From Diplonema papillatum (taxonomy: Eukaryota; Euglenozoa; Diplonemea; Diplonemida; Diplonemidae), in assembly GCA_030068145.1 (NCBI GenBank), contig JAPJBO010000053.1, forward strand, positions 372,001 through 436,000: 64,000 bases of DNA, written 5' to 3'. Below are positions 1 through 12,339 of the stretch, one piece after another (the stretch's first letter is position 1; every line of letters begins with the position of its first letter). The notes beneath the pieces were generated by a model. The model saw only the letters and a program-made list of their open reading frames with translations, did not search any database and was not told the origin of the DNA. The translations under genes were made by a program, and so were the position numbers.

Positions 1-3000
1 GCCGCGAGCTTCCGCGCGGCCGGCATCGCCTTCGCGAGCTCCGACCGCTGCCGGCGGCTGTTCACCGGCGAGAACAGGTGCTTGACCGTGTTGTTGTCGT
101 AGGCGCCAAGGGCGCCGTCGCCCTTCTGCAGGGCTCCCGCCTCCAGCGACGACGAAACCTTGCACCCGAAGATCCGCGGGTTGCAACCGCCTTCGACCAT
201 GACGCCGTTCAACGTGTTGTCGAAGACGCTGCATCCGAGAAGTGACCCGTTTCCCCGTTTGGACACCAGAACGCCGGTTCTGCAGTCGTACACGTCGACG
301 GCACGCAGTTCGGGGTCGGCGCCGCATTCTATAAGCACGCCTGTGACAGATGACGCGGAAACCTCGCACTTCTCGAAGATGCCTCGGGTGTTGGGCCCGC
401 TGGTCACGATGGCTCGCTCTTGGTGGTCGAAGAAATTGCCGGGGCCGACGTACGGGGCACCGCCGTCGAGGACCTCGATCCCGATGCGGCCGCCGACGAA
501 CAGGTTCTCGCCGAAGTGGCCGGTGCCCGCGGTGTGGCACAGCACCGCGCGGGCACATGCGAGGAACACGTTGCGGAACGCCCTCGGCTTCCCGCTGACG
601 ACGTGCAGCATCGCTTGTGCGGACTCTGCCTGCCGGCACCACGTGTTCGCCTCGAAGCAACCCATGCCCTCCGCTTCGACGACCACCTCCGACGCCGAGA
701 ACACGTTCTGCCGGAAGCTCGGGTCCGCGTTCCTCCGCACCCGCACCGCCCCCGTGATCAGATTCTCGGCGAAGGAGACGCGCGCGTTGTCCTCGGCCAC
801 CACGGCCGTCGCGCTCGAGAGGTGGTTGCCCGAAAACACGGTTTCCGCGGCGACTCCCGCGTAGGTGTCGGATGCGTTGTGCTCGAAGAAGTTGTGGTGG
901 ACGGCGCCTTTACCACCGTCGACGGCTGCAACTCCTGCAACCGCGTTGTGTAGGAACGTGTTCCGGCAGACCCGCCCGCTGGCCTGGCTCTGCACGGACA
1001 CGCCGACGTCGTTGCGCACGAAGTAATTTTCCGACACGACCCCGGAGCCTTGCCTCGCGAGGATCAACCCCGCCGCGGACGACACCGTTGGTGCGCCGCA
1101 GCTCCGGGGAGGGGAGAGGGCGGTGGTCCGAGCGCTCGGCGGGGCGCCGAAGGCGAACGAGGTGTTGATGCCGGGGGATTCGGGGGCGATGCGCACGCTC
1201 TTCACGGCGGCGTCGGGTGGTGAGTGGGCGTCCTTCGAGAGGAGCATGAGCGACGACTTCCGCGGGCCGACGCCGGGGAGCGCTGACGGCGACGCCTGCG
1301 CCGGCTTGAAGACGTCCGGCAGCGACGGCCGCGGCGACCCGCCCGACGCGGCGGACAGCTTCCGCGAGGGAAGCAGCGCCGGCGAATTCGACTCCAGCGC
1401 CGACCAAATCGAGGCGCGCCGCACGGTTTCGATGTCGAAGCTCGCCCCGGACGGCACCCTCGACAGCGTCTGCGGGCTGCCCGGCTCGCTGTCGAAGTCG
1501 GGCGCGCCCTTCGGCCCCGCGCGTCTGTGCAGCGCGAACACGCAGCGCCGGACGCAGGCGGTGGACCCCGACTTGAGCGCGACGCCGAACTGCTCGTTTT
1601 TTTCGAACAAGCACTCGGTTATCGACGGGGAGGCTAAGTCCTCCACGGAGACGCCTCCGCCGTTGAACGAGAACCTGCACCGCACGACGCGCGGGTTGCT
1701 GCCCTGTCCGCGGATGACCACCGCTGTGTCGGGCGAGCCTTCGAACACGTTTTCGACGAGGTCGCCGGCCCCGGCCTGCTCGAAGAGGCACGCAAGGGTT
1801 TCCTTCACGAAGAAGTTCGACCGGCAGACCGGGTTCGCCTCCGCCCGGCAGAGCAGCCCGGCGGCGCGGTTGGCGGCGAAGATGTTTTCCAGGATCGCGA
1901 CGGCCGGGAGCATCCGCTGGATGACCGTCACGCCGTACGAGTTCCCGTGGAACCGGTTGGACAGCACGACGCCCCGCGAGCCCGGGGTGTTCAGCACCGG
2001 TTCTTCGGGGGGCGTCGCCGCATGCTCCGCCGCCTCGCCAGGAGGACCCGGCGGCGCTTCCTCCGGATTCCGAGGCGCCGGAGCCGGCTCCTCCTGCCTG
2101 GGGGCCGTCGGCGCGGGGTCGCGCCCCGGGGACCTGCCGGAGTGGGCCTTCCCGCCTGCATCCGGCGGAGGCACCCTTCTATTCGGCGACGCCCGCGGTG
2201 ACGGGGCTTCCGACTCGTCGGACTTCCTGCTGGAACTCAGCGCCCCGGCGCCGCCCGCCGAGGATTGCTTCTTCTGATCGCCCCCCGCCGCCGCCTTCGA
2301 CAGGCGGCGGGCGCCGCCACGCGGCCGCAGGCTCGCGCGCCGCCCCTGCGCCGGCGACCCGCCGGTGCTGCCAGCCTGCTCGATGCCCTCCGACGTCGCG
2401 TCGGATTTCGCGCCGAACGACCAGTTCTCCACCCCGGGCCCCGCCGCCAGGTATCCCGCGGTTGGTGATGCCGGCGGGGGGTCGGCTTCACGTTGCAGGA
2501 CGGGCGGCGCCATTGGCGTCGTGGTGTTGATGCTGAACCCGAGCATGGACGACATCGCGTGGGCCCCTGTCGAGACCAAGTGCGCGGCGGACGCCATGCA
2601 GTACATGCCGTGCTCGAGGTTCGTGAACGTGTTCTTGGTGTACAACCCCCAGCCCTCCAGCTTGACGCCGACGGATTGGTCCGGCCCTCCTTTGGCCGCC
2701 GACGACAGCCCGTGGACCGACGGTGAAAAAACCCCCGTTTCGGTGTTGAGCTGGGAGAGAGCGGACGGCTTGCCCGCTGGGGAAGACGGAGGGTCGGTGC
2801 GGGTGAAGGTGTTGTTGGTGACGCGAGGGGAGGCGGCGGTGTGGACGTGGATGCCGATGGCGTTGTCGGCGAACTTGTTGTTCTCGAAGGTGGGGGCGCC
2901 GTCTTGCATGACCACCGCGCCTTGCACGCAGGCGGTGAACTCGTTCTTCGTCACGACGCACGACGCTTTCGACCCGACGTGGAGGCCCACCCTGCAGTTC

Positions 3001-6000
3001 CCGAGCGTGTTGCCCGTGAACTTCGCTTCGCTCCACGGCCTCGCGTCGATGCCGATCCTCTCGAAGCTGAAGTCGTTATCCTCCACCACCAGCTCCCCTC
3101 TCCCTTCCGCGACCAACCCAAACACCTTGTTCTTCGAAAACGAGTTCTGCACGATCCGCCCCCCGCCGCCCTCTTCCAACGTCAGCCCAGTCCCGTTACA
3201 CCGCAACCGGTTCTTCACCACCGTCGGGTGCGCGGCCCGCCGCACCAAAATCCCGCTCTGCGCGTTGTGCTCCATCGTGTTGTCCTCGATCACCCCCATC
3301 GCGCCCGGATGCATCAAAATCCCGTGCATCTGGTTCCCGCTGAGGATGTTCCCCCGAATGGTCGGATTCGCGTCCCGCTCGATCTCGAGGCCGGAGTGCT
3401 TGTTGTTGTTGAGGGTGTTCGCGTAATAGAGCCCGAGCCCGCGCTCCTTGATGACCATGCCGGAGCCGGAGGAGTTCCCCATGGAGCAGCCGTTGACCTT
3501 GGGGTTCCCGCCGTGCAGCACCCGGAGTTGCACGCCGTTGTTCCGGATGTCATTCGACGTCAGAATGCCTTGCCCGTCGTCGCTCACCTCGACGCCAATG
3601 ACGGAGAACTGGATGGAGTTCTCCTTCAGTGTCGGGTCCGCCCACGTGAGTATTCTGATGTTGCACTCCGTGTTTCCGCGGACGTCGTTTCTCTCCATTT
3701 TCCCGACGCCCTTCGTCTGGAACAGGACGCCGACGGGCGCGTTCGAGATCCGGTTTCCGGTCATCGACACGGACCCGCCGTTCTGCACGACGACGTTCGT
3801 CGCCTTCGACGCCAGGATCTCGTTGTCGTCGACCCGCACCCAGCCGCCCGCCTCTTCCCCTGCACCCCCCGCCGAGGAGCGGGGGCCGCGGGCGCACTTC
3901 ACCGCGACCTCGTTGCCTTCGAACACGTTCTTGACCACCGCCGCGCCGCCCGCGGGGCAGTCGACGAGGAGCCCGACAGCGTTGCCAGCGAGCGTGTTCG
4001 CTTCGAAGCGCCCGGCGCCGGCGCCACCGAGGCGGACGCCTGCAACCGTGCAGGCCGAGAACGCGTTGCCCGTGGCGACCGGCGCCGCTCCGCCCGCCAC
4101 CGCGAGCCCCACGCCGCTGGCCCGGAAAGTGTTGTCCCGGATTATCCCGGCGGCGCCGGACTCGAGCTTCAGGCACTCCGCCCGCATGCGCTCGAAGACG
4201 TTTTCCGCGACTTCCGGCGTCGACGCCTCCTGAACCAGCACCCCGGCCACCACCCCGTCTTCAAACCGATTCCGGAGGACGGCTGGGGAGCTTTTACCGG
4301 TGACGACGACGGAGTGCGACGCCGTCTCTTTGAAGGCGTTGCGCGTCAAGACGCAGGCCGCGCGCCCCGTCACGAACAGCCCCGCCTCCCCGGAGGCTTG
4401 GAACGCGTTCCGGTCGAAGACGCCGCCCGCTTCGTCGCCGACCCACGCGCCGTAAACCGCGTTTTCGTCGAACGAATTCGACGCGAAGCTCGGGCTCGTC
4501 CCCGGGTGGCGCACGACGGCGCCGCGCCCGTTGCGCGCGACGGCGTTTTTTTCGAACACGCCGCGACCGCCGTCTTCAACCAGGATTCCATCACCACCAC
4601 CATTGACCCCTGTCACCCGGTTCTTCCTGAAGCTCGGGTGCGCACCGGCCACCACCCTCACGTTCGCGCCGCCGCTGCCCTGGATGTCGTTGCCCGTGAA
4701 CGTTCCGAAGGCGCGGTCGACGACTTCTACGCCGAAGCCTGCGTTTTTGTGGACTGTGTTGCCCGCAAAAACGGGGTCCGCGCCCTGCGTGACGGTCACC
4801 CCGTTGCCGCCGCCTTTCGAGACGGTGTTCGCTTCGAAGCGTCCGAACGCGTTGTCCGTCACGAGCACGCCGTGCTCCGTCGACGTCTGCACGTCGTTTT
4901 CGCGGAAGGTCGGGCGGGAGAACCTGGAGACCGCGATGCCGATCTTGTTCTCCGCGAGCGCGTTGCGCTCGAACACGCCGCGGCCGTTCGCGGAGACGGA
5001 TATTCCCTCCTCGCAGTACCGCACCCTGTTCCCGGAGACAGCGGGGTTCGCGACCGAGAGCACCGCGATGCCGGCGCCCTTGGTCTGGAGGATCTCGTTG
5101 TCGGCGATCTCCGCGCTGCACCCCTTCACCGCGACGATGCCTTGCATCGCGCCGCCTGCGATCAAATTCTCCCGCACGGCCGCGGTGCTGTGCGCCTCGA
5201 GCAAGATGGCGGGTCCCTCGCAGGCGGTGATCTCGTTCTTAAAGACCAACCCAGCGCCGTGGGCTTGCACCTTGATGCCCACCTTCGAAACCCCCTCGAT
5301 TTTGTTGCGCTGCACCGTCGGCGCCGCGTGCGGTGCCACCACGATCCCGTGCCCCGTCACGCCCCCGGAGATGGTGTTTCCCTCGATCGTCGCGTCCGCG
5401 TCGGTGAACACGGCCGCGCCGAAGCAATCGGCGAACTTGTTCCGCTCGATCGCGCACGCCGCCTCGCAAAGCACCCCGTACTGGTCCTGCTTCGAGACCG
5501 TGTTGTCCCGGACAGCAACCGACGTGCCGGTGCCGAGCCGGATCCCGGTCGCCCCGCCGACGACGAAGTTGTGCTCGAAGGTCCCGCAGCACTCGCTCGA
5601 GAACAGCACCGCCGCGCGCCCCTCCGGCGCCCCGGCGCAGAACGGCGGCGCGTGTCCGATGCAAACCTCCCCGGCGTCGGAGATGTAGTTTCCGGTGAAC
5701 ACCGGCTGGCACGCCGAACCGGTTCGCTTCGCGCCCACGCACACCACGCCGCGGCCCCTGCCCTTCTCCCTCAGCGGGTTGAAGTGCGGCGCGAGCCCCG
5801 ACGTAGGCACCAGGGCCGGCGTCGCCCGGTTTGGGTTCAGCGCGACCCCCCCACCCCCCGCCATCGCCGCCGCGTCTGGCACATCCGGCGTCCACATCCT
5901 GTTATCTTCGAACACGATCTGCCCCGCGGAGTCGATCTCCACGCAGTACTCGTCGTGGGTGTGGATGCGGTTCCGCCGATACAGCCCGCCAGCCTTCGCC

Positions 6001-6467
6001 CTGATGCGCACGCCGCTCGTCATCAGCGCGCCGGTGATCGTGTTGTTGAACACACTCGGCGCCGCCGACCCCGACACCATAATCGACGGAAACGTGCAGT
6101 CGACAATCTTCGGCGTCCCCTCCATGACCGTGATGGTCGCGTGCGCCTTCGTCCGATCGTGCTGGATCAGCTCGATCCCAGCGAACACCGGACTTCCCGG
6201 GCAGATGAACGACACGACGGTTCCGCGGTACGCGAGCTCGGGGGTTTCCCCGTCGGTGCTGACGATTTCGACCTCTTTTTTGACGACGATCGACTCGACG
6301 TACTTCCCGCCGGCCACCTCGATCCGGTCCCCATCGTCGGCCACGCTGAGGGCCTTGCCGATGGTTTTGAAGTACCCGTGGTTGCTTCCCACCCGCAGCA
6401 CGCGGACGCGCTGCTTCCTATACTCGCTCCACGTTTCGCCAAACGAGTCAGCGTCTCTAGCCGCCAT
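1..6467 (-). CDS. Giant right-handed parallel beta-helix repeat protein (3' end outside window)
   Basis: The minus strand is open without a stop from an ATG at 6467 to the window edge, at least 2,155 codons with no intron. The protein starts MAARDADSFGETWSEYRKQR and then repeats a unit of about 23 residues with an Asn ladder, such as NxFxxNxxxGVxV; examples are NKFADCFGAAVFTDADATIE and NTVSKGGGNGVTVTQGADPV. This is the Beta_helix/PbH1 (CASH) pattern of pectate-lyase-like folds and of FBXO11-type proteins. Dozens of coils are visible. A linker rich in Arg, Gly, Ala and Pro (about residues 1330-1495) breaks the coils, which resume in the same frame. I see no signal peptide, membrane segment or F-box in the part shown. 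Known relatives bind or cleave carbohydrate or act as protein-binding scaffolds; which applies here is not visible. The frame is certain; the function is not. The plus strand opposite is also open for long stretches, a by-product of GC-rich codons. Confidence 0.9.
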   Translation of the reverse strand, partial: MAARDADSFGETWSEYRKQRVRVLRVGSNHGYFKTIGKALSVADDGDRIEVAGGKYVESIVVKKEVEIVSTDGETPELAYRGTVVSFICPGSPVFAGIELIQHDRTKAHATITVMEGTPKIVDCTFPSIMVSGSAAPSVFNNTITGALMTSGVRIRAKAGGLYRRNRIHTHDEYCVEIDSAGQIVFEDNRMWTPDVPDAAAMAGGGGVALNPNRATPALVPTSGLAPHFNPLREKGRGRGVVCVGAKRTGSACQPVFTGNYISDAGEVCIGHAPPFCAGAPEGRAAVLFSSECCGTFEHNFVVGGATGIRLGTGTSVAVRDNTVSKQDQYGVLCEAACAIERNKFADCFGAAVFTDADATIEGNTISGGVTGHGIVVAPHAAPTVQRNKIEGVSKVGIKVQAHGAGLVFKNEITACEGPAILLEAHSTAAVRENLIAGGAMQGIVAVKGCSAEIADNEILQTKGAGIAVLSVANPAVSGNRVRYCEEGISVSANGRGVFERNALAENKIGIAVSRFSRPTFRENDVQTSTEHGVLVTDNAFGRFEANTVSKGGGNGVTVTQGADPVFAGNTVHKNAGFGVEVVDRAFGTFTGNDIQGSGGANVRVVAGAHPSFRKNRVTGVNGGGDGILVEDGGRGVFEKNAVARNGRGAVVRHPGTSPSFASNSFDENAVYGAWVGDEAGGVFDRNAFQASGEAGLFVTGRAACVLTRNAFKETASHSVVVTGKSSPAVLRNRFEDGVVAGVLVQEASTPEVAENVFERMRAECLKLESGAAGIIRDNTFRASGVGLAVAGGAAPVATGNAFSACTVAGVRLGGAGAGRFEANTLAGNAVGLLVDCPAGGAAVVKNVFEGNEVAVKCARGPRSSAGGAGEEAGGWVRVDDNEILASKATNVVVQNGGSVSMTGNRISNAPVGVLFQTKGVGKMERNDVRGNTECNIRILTWADPTLKENSIQFSVIGVEVSDDGQGILTSNDIRNNGVQLRVLHGGNPKVNGCSMGNSSGSGMVIKERGLGLYYANTLNNNKHSGLEIERDANPTIRGNILSGNQMHGILMHPGAMGVIEDNTMEHNAQSGILVRRAAHPTVVKNRLRCNGTGLTLEEGGGGRIVQNSFSKNKVFGLVAEGRGELVVEDNDFSFERIGIDARPWSEAKFTGNTLGNCRVGLHVGSKASCVVTKNEFTACVQGAVVMQDGAPTFENNKFADNAIGIHVHTAASPRVTNNTFTRTDPPSSPAGKPSALSQLNTETGVFSPSVHGLSSAAKGGPDQSVGVKLEGWGLYTKNTFTNLEHGMYCMASAAHLVSTGAHAMSSMLGFSINTTTPMAPPVLQREADPPPASPTAGYLAAGPGVENWSFGAKSDATSEGIEQAGSTGGSPAQGRRASLRPRGGARRLSKAAAGGDQKKQSSAGGAGALSSSRKSDESEAPSPRASPNRRVPPPDAGGKAHSGRSPGRDPAPTAPRQEEPAPAPRNPEEAPPGPPGEAAEHAATPPEEPVLNTPGSRGVVLSNRFHGNSYGVTVIQRMLPAVAILENIFAANRAAGLLCRAEANPVCRSNFFVKETLACLFEQAGAGDLVENVFEGSPDTAVVIRGQGSNPRVVRCRFSFNGGGVSVEDLASPSITECLFEKNEQFGVALKSGSTACVRRCVFALHRRAGPKGAPDFDSEPGSPQTLSRVPSGASFDIETVRRASIWSALESNSPALLPSRKLSAASGGSPRPSLPDVFKPAQASPSALPGVGPRKSSLMLLSKDAHSPPDAAVKSVRIAPESPGINTSFAFGAPPSARTTALSPPRSCGAPTVSSAAGLILARQGSGVVSENYFVRNDVGVSVQSQASGRVCRNTFLHNAVAGVAAVDGGKGAVHHNFFEHNASDTYAGVAAETVFSGNHLSSATAVVAEDNARVSFAENLITGAVRVRRNADPSFRQNVFSASEVVVEAEGMGCFEANTWCRQAESAQAMLHVVSGKPRAFRNVFLACARAVLCHTAGTGHFGENLFVGGRIGIEVLDGGAPYVGPGNFFDHQERAIVTSGPNTRGIFEKCEVSASSVTGVLIECGADPELRAVDVYDCRTGVLVSKRGNGSLLGCSVFDNTLNGVMVEGGCNPRIFGCKVSSSLEAGALQKGDGALGAYDNNTVKHLFSPVNSRRQRSELAKAMPAARKLA

Positions 6468-7727
<1,260 letters not shown>

Positions 7728-7892
7728 TGTGTGCGTGTTCCCGACGATCAACCGGAGTTGACGTGCTGCCTTCGGTCTTTCGACTTTAGGTTTCCTGTTG
7801 CGGATTCAATTGAGTTATCGATTTCATGCGAGGGGCGAAGTTACATGTTTTCGGGTTAGCTACATGAATGGTGTCCGTGCGTCCTGCCGACT

Positions 7893-9318
7893 AAAGCCCC
7901 CCCTTCGTACTATTTAGGTGAAAAACATCGGATATTTCCTGAAAAAGCTAAAAGTGCACCCCCCAAAGTTTCAGAGTGTCTCGTACTATTTAGCCACTAT
8001 TTAACCACTATTCAACTACCATTCAACCAGTGGCATGTCGAGCCTCATGAGATCTCACTCTAAGTGATGCTGAATGCTCACTCTAAGCACTGAAACCACA
8101 TTTTTCTTGGTTGTCACTAAAACTGAACTGGGGGGTTTCCGCCGAAATCTTCCGTTTTTCTAATTCTTCTAACATGTCGCTGCAGAGTATCCTGCAAGGC
8201 AGCTCCAGGTCAGCCGAACTCTTCGAGCCGGTGCACTGGCTGTGGGGGTTCCTAGCCAGGGCAAGGGCCACGGTACGCTTCGAGAGGGTGCCCGGCGAGC
8301 ACAACCTCTCAGACCTGCCGAGCAGGCTGAAGGTGGAGTGGGCTCACCACCCGATAAGAGGGGTCCTCCCCCGCAGGGTCTTCCCGCAGGACGCCCTGGT
8401 CAAGAGGGCGATCAGAGGCATGAGAAGCGAGCTGCCGCGAGCCGATTCGGCTGCAGGGCACCGCTAGCACTTTTTATTTTCTCTTCTGTTTGCCTCTTCT
8501 CAGCATCATCACACGCTGAGTGCCTCTCCTCAGCATCAGGGAGACCCATCACGACCCGTCATCCCTCCTCCCCTTTCTCGACTGCCACCGCAACCGGCGC
8601 GTGCGACGGGAACCATTGGGAACAGGGCCATTGGGAACGAACCCAAAGGTTCCCGAAAACGTCAGAGGTAACACTGCGCTCGATATGCTACCTGCGGCGA
8701 ACCAGCCGCCAGCCAAACTGCACGTGCCTTGGTCACCAAGCAGTTTGCGAAACGTAGCAGCGCGCAGAACGCCGCGTACGCTGCCGCCTCGCCTGACGGC
8801 TCGCGTCCCAATGCTCTGCCAACCAGTTAAAGGAAGTGAAACCAGTTGGCAGGAACCCCTGTTTGGGAGAATGGGAGTCGGTCATAAAACATAGGTTAAA
8901 TTGACATGACGCTGAAATCGCACTTTTCAGTCACAGTGGACAAAGGTGCATGAGTGTCACATAGAGTGAGGCTCACTCTAAGTGACCAGTGACTGTCTAA
9001 TGGGCACAGAAGGACTAAACACACACTGTGCTCGCAGCAGCTCTCTCATTGCTGATGCAGTAGAGGTGGTGAACCTCGATGAATCAGTGATGATGGACCT
9101 GGACACGCTCTCTGTGTTGGATCTGCATGCTGACACCTGTCCTTCACCTGCATCAAAAAGAAACCGGGGAAGGGACCTGTCCAACGAGCGCTCTTAGCCG
9201 GACCTAAAACTTAAAAGTCGTTGCGGCTGGGGGCACCCCTTAAAGCTTTTAAGAAAGAACACTCGTACTATTTACCTAAATAGTACGACTGCCTAAATAG
9301 TACGAGGAGGGGGGCTTT
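7893..9318. mobile_element. TIR element, 1.43 kb, with ACT target duplication
   Basis: The left end AAAGCCCCCCC is followed by TCGTACTATTTAGG; the right end is its reverse complement, CCTAAATAGTACGA then GGGGGGCTTT. Similarity goes further in: a stretch like AAAAGCTNTAAGNGGTGC occurs about 60 bp from the left end and 80 bp from the right end in inverted orientation. Direct repeats ACT flank the element (7890-7892 and 9319-9321), a weak 3-bp target duplication. The interior carries a retroelement RNase H fossil and a small frame at 8982-9194 (71 codons, starting MTSDCLMGTEGLNTHC) of unknown nature. No transposase was recognised, so the copy looks non-autonomous. The inverted ends are directly visible; the superfamily is not resolved. 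Confidence 0.7.
8119..8467 (+). mobile_element. Fossil fragment of a retroelement RNase H region (DIRS/LTR kin)
   Basis: A short frame holds the residues VPGEHNLSDLPSR, which match the end of the RNase H domain in retroelement polyproteins, followed by a basic stretch. No reverse transcriptase or integrase surrounds it, so it is a broken fragment. It lies inside the TIR element at 7893-9318 and is therefore either captured cargo or an older insertion. Confidence 0.55.
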
Positions 9319-9741
9319 ACTCTACTGCAGCTGCTGTTGAATCGGTACTTGTTATCGGGCAGACCCCGACACAATCTCTATCCGCTGTCAGCCAGGGCTA
9401 AAAGCTAAGCTGCGTTCTCCACGCATTCGTCCCTGCAATCAGACGCACACAGACTCTCAGCCACGTATAGACCAGGGCCAAAAGCCAAGTTGCGTATTTC
9501 TACGGGCACGCTCACGTCTCTCGTTTCTGCAAAAGAACGGGAAAAAAGAAGCTTCCTGCTGCGCTTGGATAGGTCAATCGAGAAAAGAAGACAGCGGAGA
9601 GGGGGCTCTGGGGGGGACACTCCCAGCAATAGACGGCATTGGATGGAAGGAAGGCAGGTTCCATTCATGCGCCTGGAAGTCGTGTTGTGCTGCGCAAGCA
9701 GTCACTGGAGGGGACGTGACAAACATCACAGGCAGATCGAA

Positions 9742-9790
<49 letters not shown>

Positions 9791-11090
9791 CACTCACACA
9801 CTCACACTCACTCACTCAGTGTTCTAATCTTCGCCTGTATGTCAGTATTCTGTTTTCACGGTGCTCTAAAACCCCACACACCCACACCAAGCCTAAGGGC
9901 AAGAGCGTGAGACAGGGTCGGCAGCGAGGGCCCCCCTCCAGCGAAACCCGGAAAGCACGAGAAGAAACGACTCCAACACTTGAAGCCCTCTTTCTCGTGT
10001 TCTCTTCAGGTGTGCCATCCTCCCCCCGTACCCCGCCCCCCTATCCAGTAAAAGATGAAGGAGAAGAACAGAAAGGGAAAGAGAGAGATAGTGAGAGAGA
10101 GGAAGAGAGAGAGAGCATGAGAGGGGGGGGGGGGGTTGTGCCGGAAACAAAGAAGAAAAAGAAGAAGGAACCATTGCAAGAAGAAAGAAAACAGAGTGAA
10201 GCAGGTCGCACCCCTTCCAACATGCGTTCTGGCAGGAGACGTAAGAATTGCTGGGTGTGTGCTGTGCTGGATGAATGTTGGCCCTCGGTGTCGCCGGATT
10301 TTTTTTTTGCAAGAGCGCGTTGGGCGCACACGCCATTTGCTGGGCTTCCCTTCTTTGGAGTCTGTTTGCACTTTTGACTCATCCTTCAAAACGTATGCGG
10401 GGCAGGGTGGTGCACGTGTTACATAGAGAATCGGGCGGGGATAGAGATTCTGAAGGGGAAAGGGAAGAACACGTTCTGGGTCGGTAAAGTCTCGCAAAAG
10501 ATGATTGAATCCGACAGCACCCACTGCGCTGGATACGCAACACTTCGCACTAAGGTGTTGCGCCAAAAAACAAGAGTAGTAGCTTGAACTCGATGTGCAG
10601 CAACAATCGCTGATAGACTGCATAGTTGTAGTATGTGTCAGAAGCAAGCCATACCAGGCCCATCGAGAGAAAACAGGCTTTTTTGTATTCTGCGTTTTAT
10701 CTCGGATAACGGGGCGGTCCTGCGATAGGGTACTACTGAGATTTCCGACTCCCGTGAACAAACTCAGTAGTAGCTGACAAATTCCCTTCAAAAATTGCAT
10801 AAGATGTACATTCTCGGACTCAATCACGGAGACAAGTTACAGAAGTGTAATCGGCATCGCGAGAAGCGCGGCGGTGACAAAAAAAGATCGGCTAAAAGGA
10901 ATGGAAGGGGGGCTGGCAGGGAAGTTGCCGATGTGGAGCAAAGCGGAGAGAGGCACAGTCGTGTGGGGATCTCCAGATGCAGGAGCACACTCCGTCAGTA
11001 AGACGCCACTTCACATATCATTTCGATTAGTAAACGTGTAAAAGTTGGCGGACGCGTAGTGAAGAACCCAGTCTTCTGACAGAGAGAGCA
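9319..11090. other. Gene-free stretch with simple repeats
   Basis: Holds a (CA)n tract at 9743-9788, GA-rich sequence at 10060-10122 ending in a G run, and otherwise unmarked sequence. The open frames here are low-complexity or in unlikely composition; no domain recognised. Confidence 0.5.
9743..9788. repeat. (CA)n microsatellite
   Basis: Pure CA run of about 23 units followed by interrupted CA/CT repeats up to about 9820. Confidence 0.97.
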
Positions 11091-11195
11091 CGGTGAGGTC
11101 CAGCCTCAGAGGCTGGAGTTAAAGAGGGTGTGCCCGAGTCACCCGGTGGGTTTTAACTCCAGCTTTCACTCCAGCTTCTGAGGTGGACTTTACGT
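11091..11195. repeat. Hairpin repeat of the GTCCAGC/GCTGGAGTTAA family
   Basis: Arms at 11097-11123 and 11151-11191 are imperfect reverse complements (GGTCCAGCCTCAGAGG against TTCTGAGGTGGACT) around a loop holding AGAGGGTG. Related pieces occur at 16725-16755 and as a pair at about 36000 and 36355. Probably a small foldback MITE. Confidence 0.6.
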
Positions 11196-11744
11196 GAGAG
11201 TGTGCGTGCGTGTGTGTGTTTGTGTGTGCGGAATCCCTTCTTCTTTCCATTCCTGACAACGTGGTGTTTCTTTTTCCAGCATCACCGCGGCACGGTTACC
11301 GTGTCTGGTACAGTTCAACAAATCTGCGGGCACACCTAGAAAGCGGTGTTTATACAGTGCGTTGCTCAGCCTGACAAATTCACTAGTGCGACAAATTTAC
11401 ATCCAGACAGTGGTGGCCGACGGCCTGGGTGTTTGCGCATTACGGCCTTTCCAACCTCGGAGAGAGTGTAACACTGGAGGCGGCACCGCCGATCTGTTGA
11501 CGGAACAGAAAGGGGATCTTGCAGGCGCTCAAGCGAGCTTTCCTTGTTGTGTGCGTGGGTGTGGGTGTTTTGTAGATCGCACTGCGTCGAGCATGGATTG
11601 GAGCCGTTGTCATTGGGGCTGCATTCGGCCATTTGGTCACTGAAAACTTCGGGAGGGTTTCTTTTAGAGTTAAAGTGTTTTTTGTCTAATCTATGCCGGG
11701 GGGGAGGGTGATTGGAAAGACTACCCTTGCGGCAAAGAACATTT

Positions 11745-11975
11745 CCGGAGTTGGGGCTTGCACTGATAAACGAAGCAACGGACGATCAGCGTCAACTGAC
11801 CAAAGGTGATGGAAATGATAAGGCAAAAGTTTCTTGTTCTTCGCGTGTACAGGGTATAAACCTCTCTGGGGGGGGGGTTTCCTATATTAGCACTTTTTTC
11901 GTTGGCTTCGTTTTCTCTTTCATGTGCAACCGTTGTTCCGGAAATGTTCCCGTCAGTACAGATGTACTACTAAAA
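11745..11975. repeat. Dispersed repeat, partner of 19240-19545
   Basis: Shares the blocks GGGCTTGCACTGATAAACGA (near 11757) and ATGTGCAACCGTTG (near 11923) with 19240-19545. The second block also recurs at 38037-38090 and, more diverged, at 54565-54610. The order of blocks is kept in two places, so they belong to one decayed element. Confidence 0.5.
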
Positions 11976-12339
11976 AAAAAAAAAGGATTTGTCCCGCTGA
12001 TTTTCCGACTTTTTCGGTGCGTGCCAGCCTCGCTCCCTTCGCCTTATTTGGAAACCAGGTAGCGATGCTGTCGGGTATGGGGCGACGGCGGGGGCGGTGA
12101 TGACTGGGTTGCGTTTTCCCTTCGTTCGCAAAGAAGGAAAGGGTTCCAACGGGCGGACCAGTCTTTAACAACCAGCCGCACTCAACTCGCTACCAGCCGC
12201 CCCTGCATGCCTGAACTCTTTGCAGACGACTTGTTTTCCAGCGGGCGAGCCTAGGCGGGTCGGGGAGAGAGGCGTGGAAGTGGGCTCAGCAACGCTCGGA
12301 CGGGTTGTGGGTATATTACGGGGAGTGTGTGGTGGTAAA

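Noticed and set aside
10006-10827. A 273-codon minus frame
   Set aside because: Made partly of GA/CT low-complexity sequence, no domain, and other frames are open as well.
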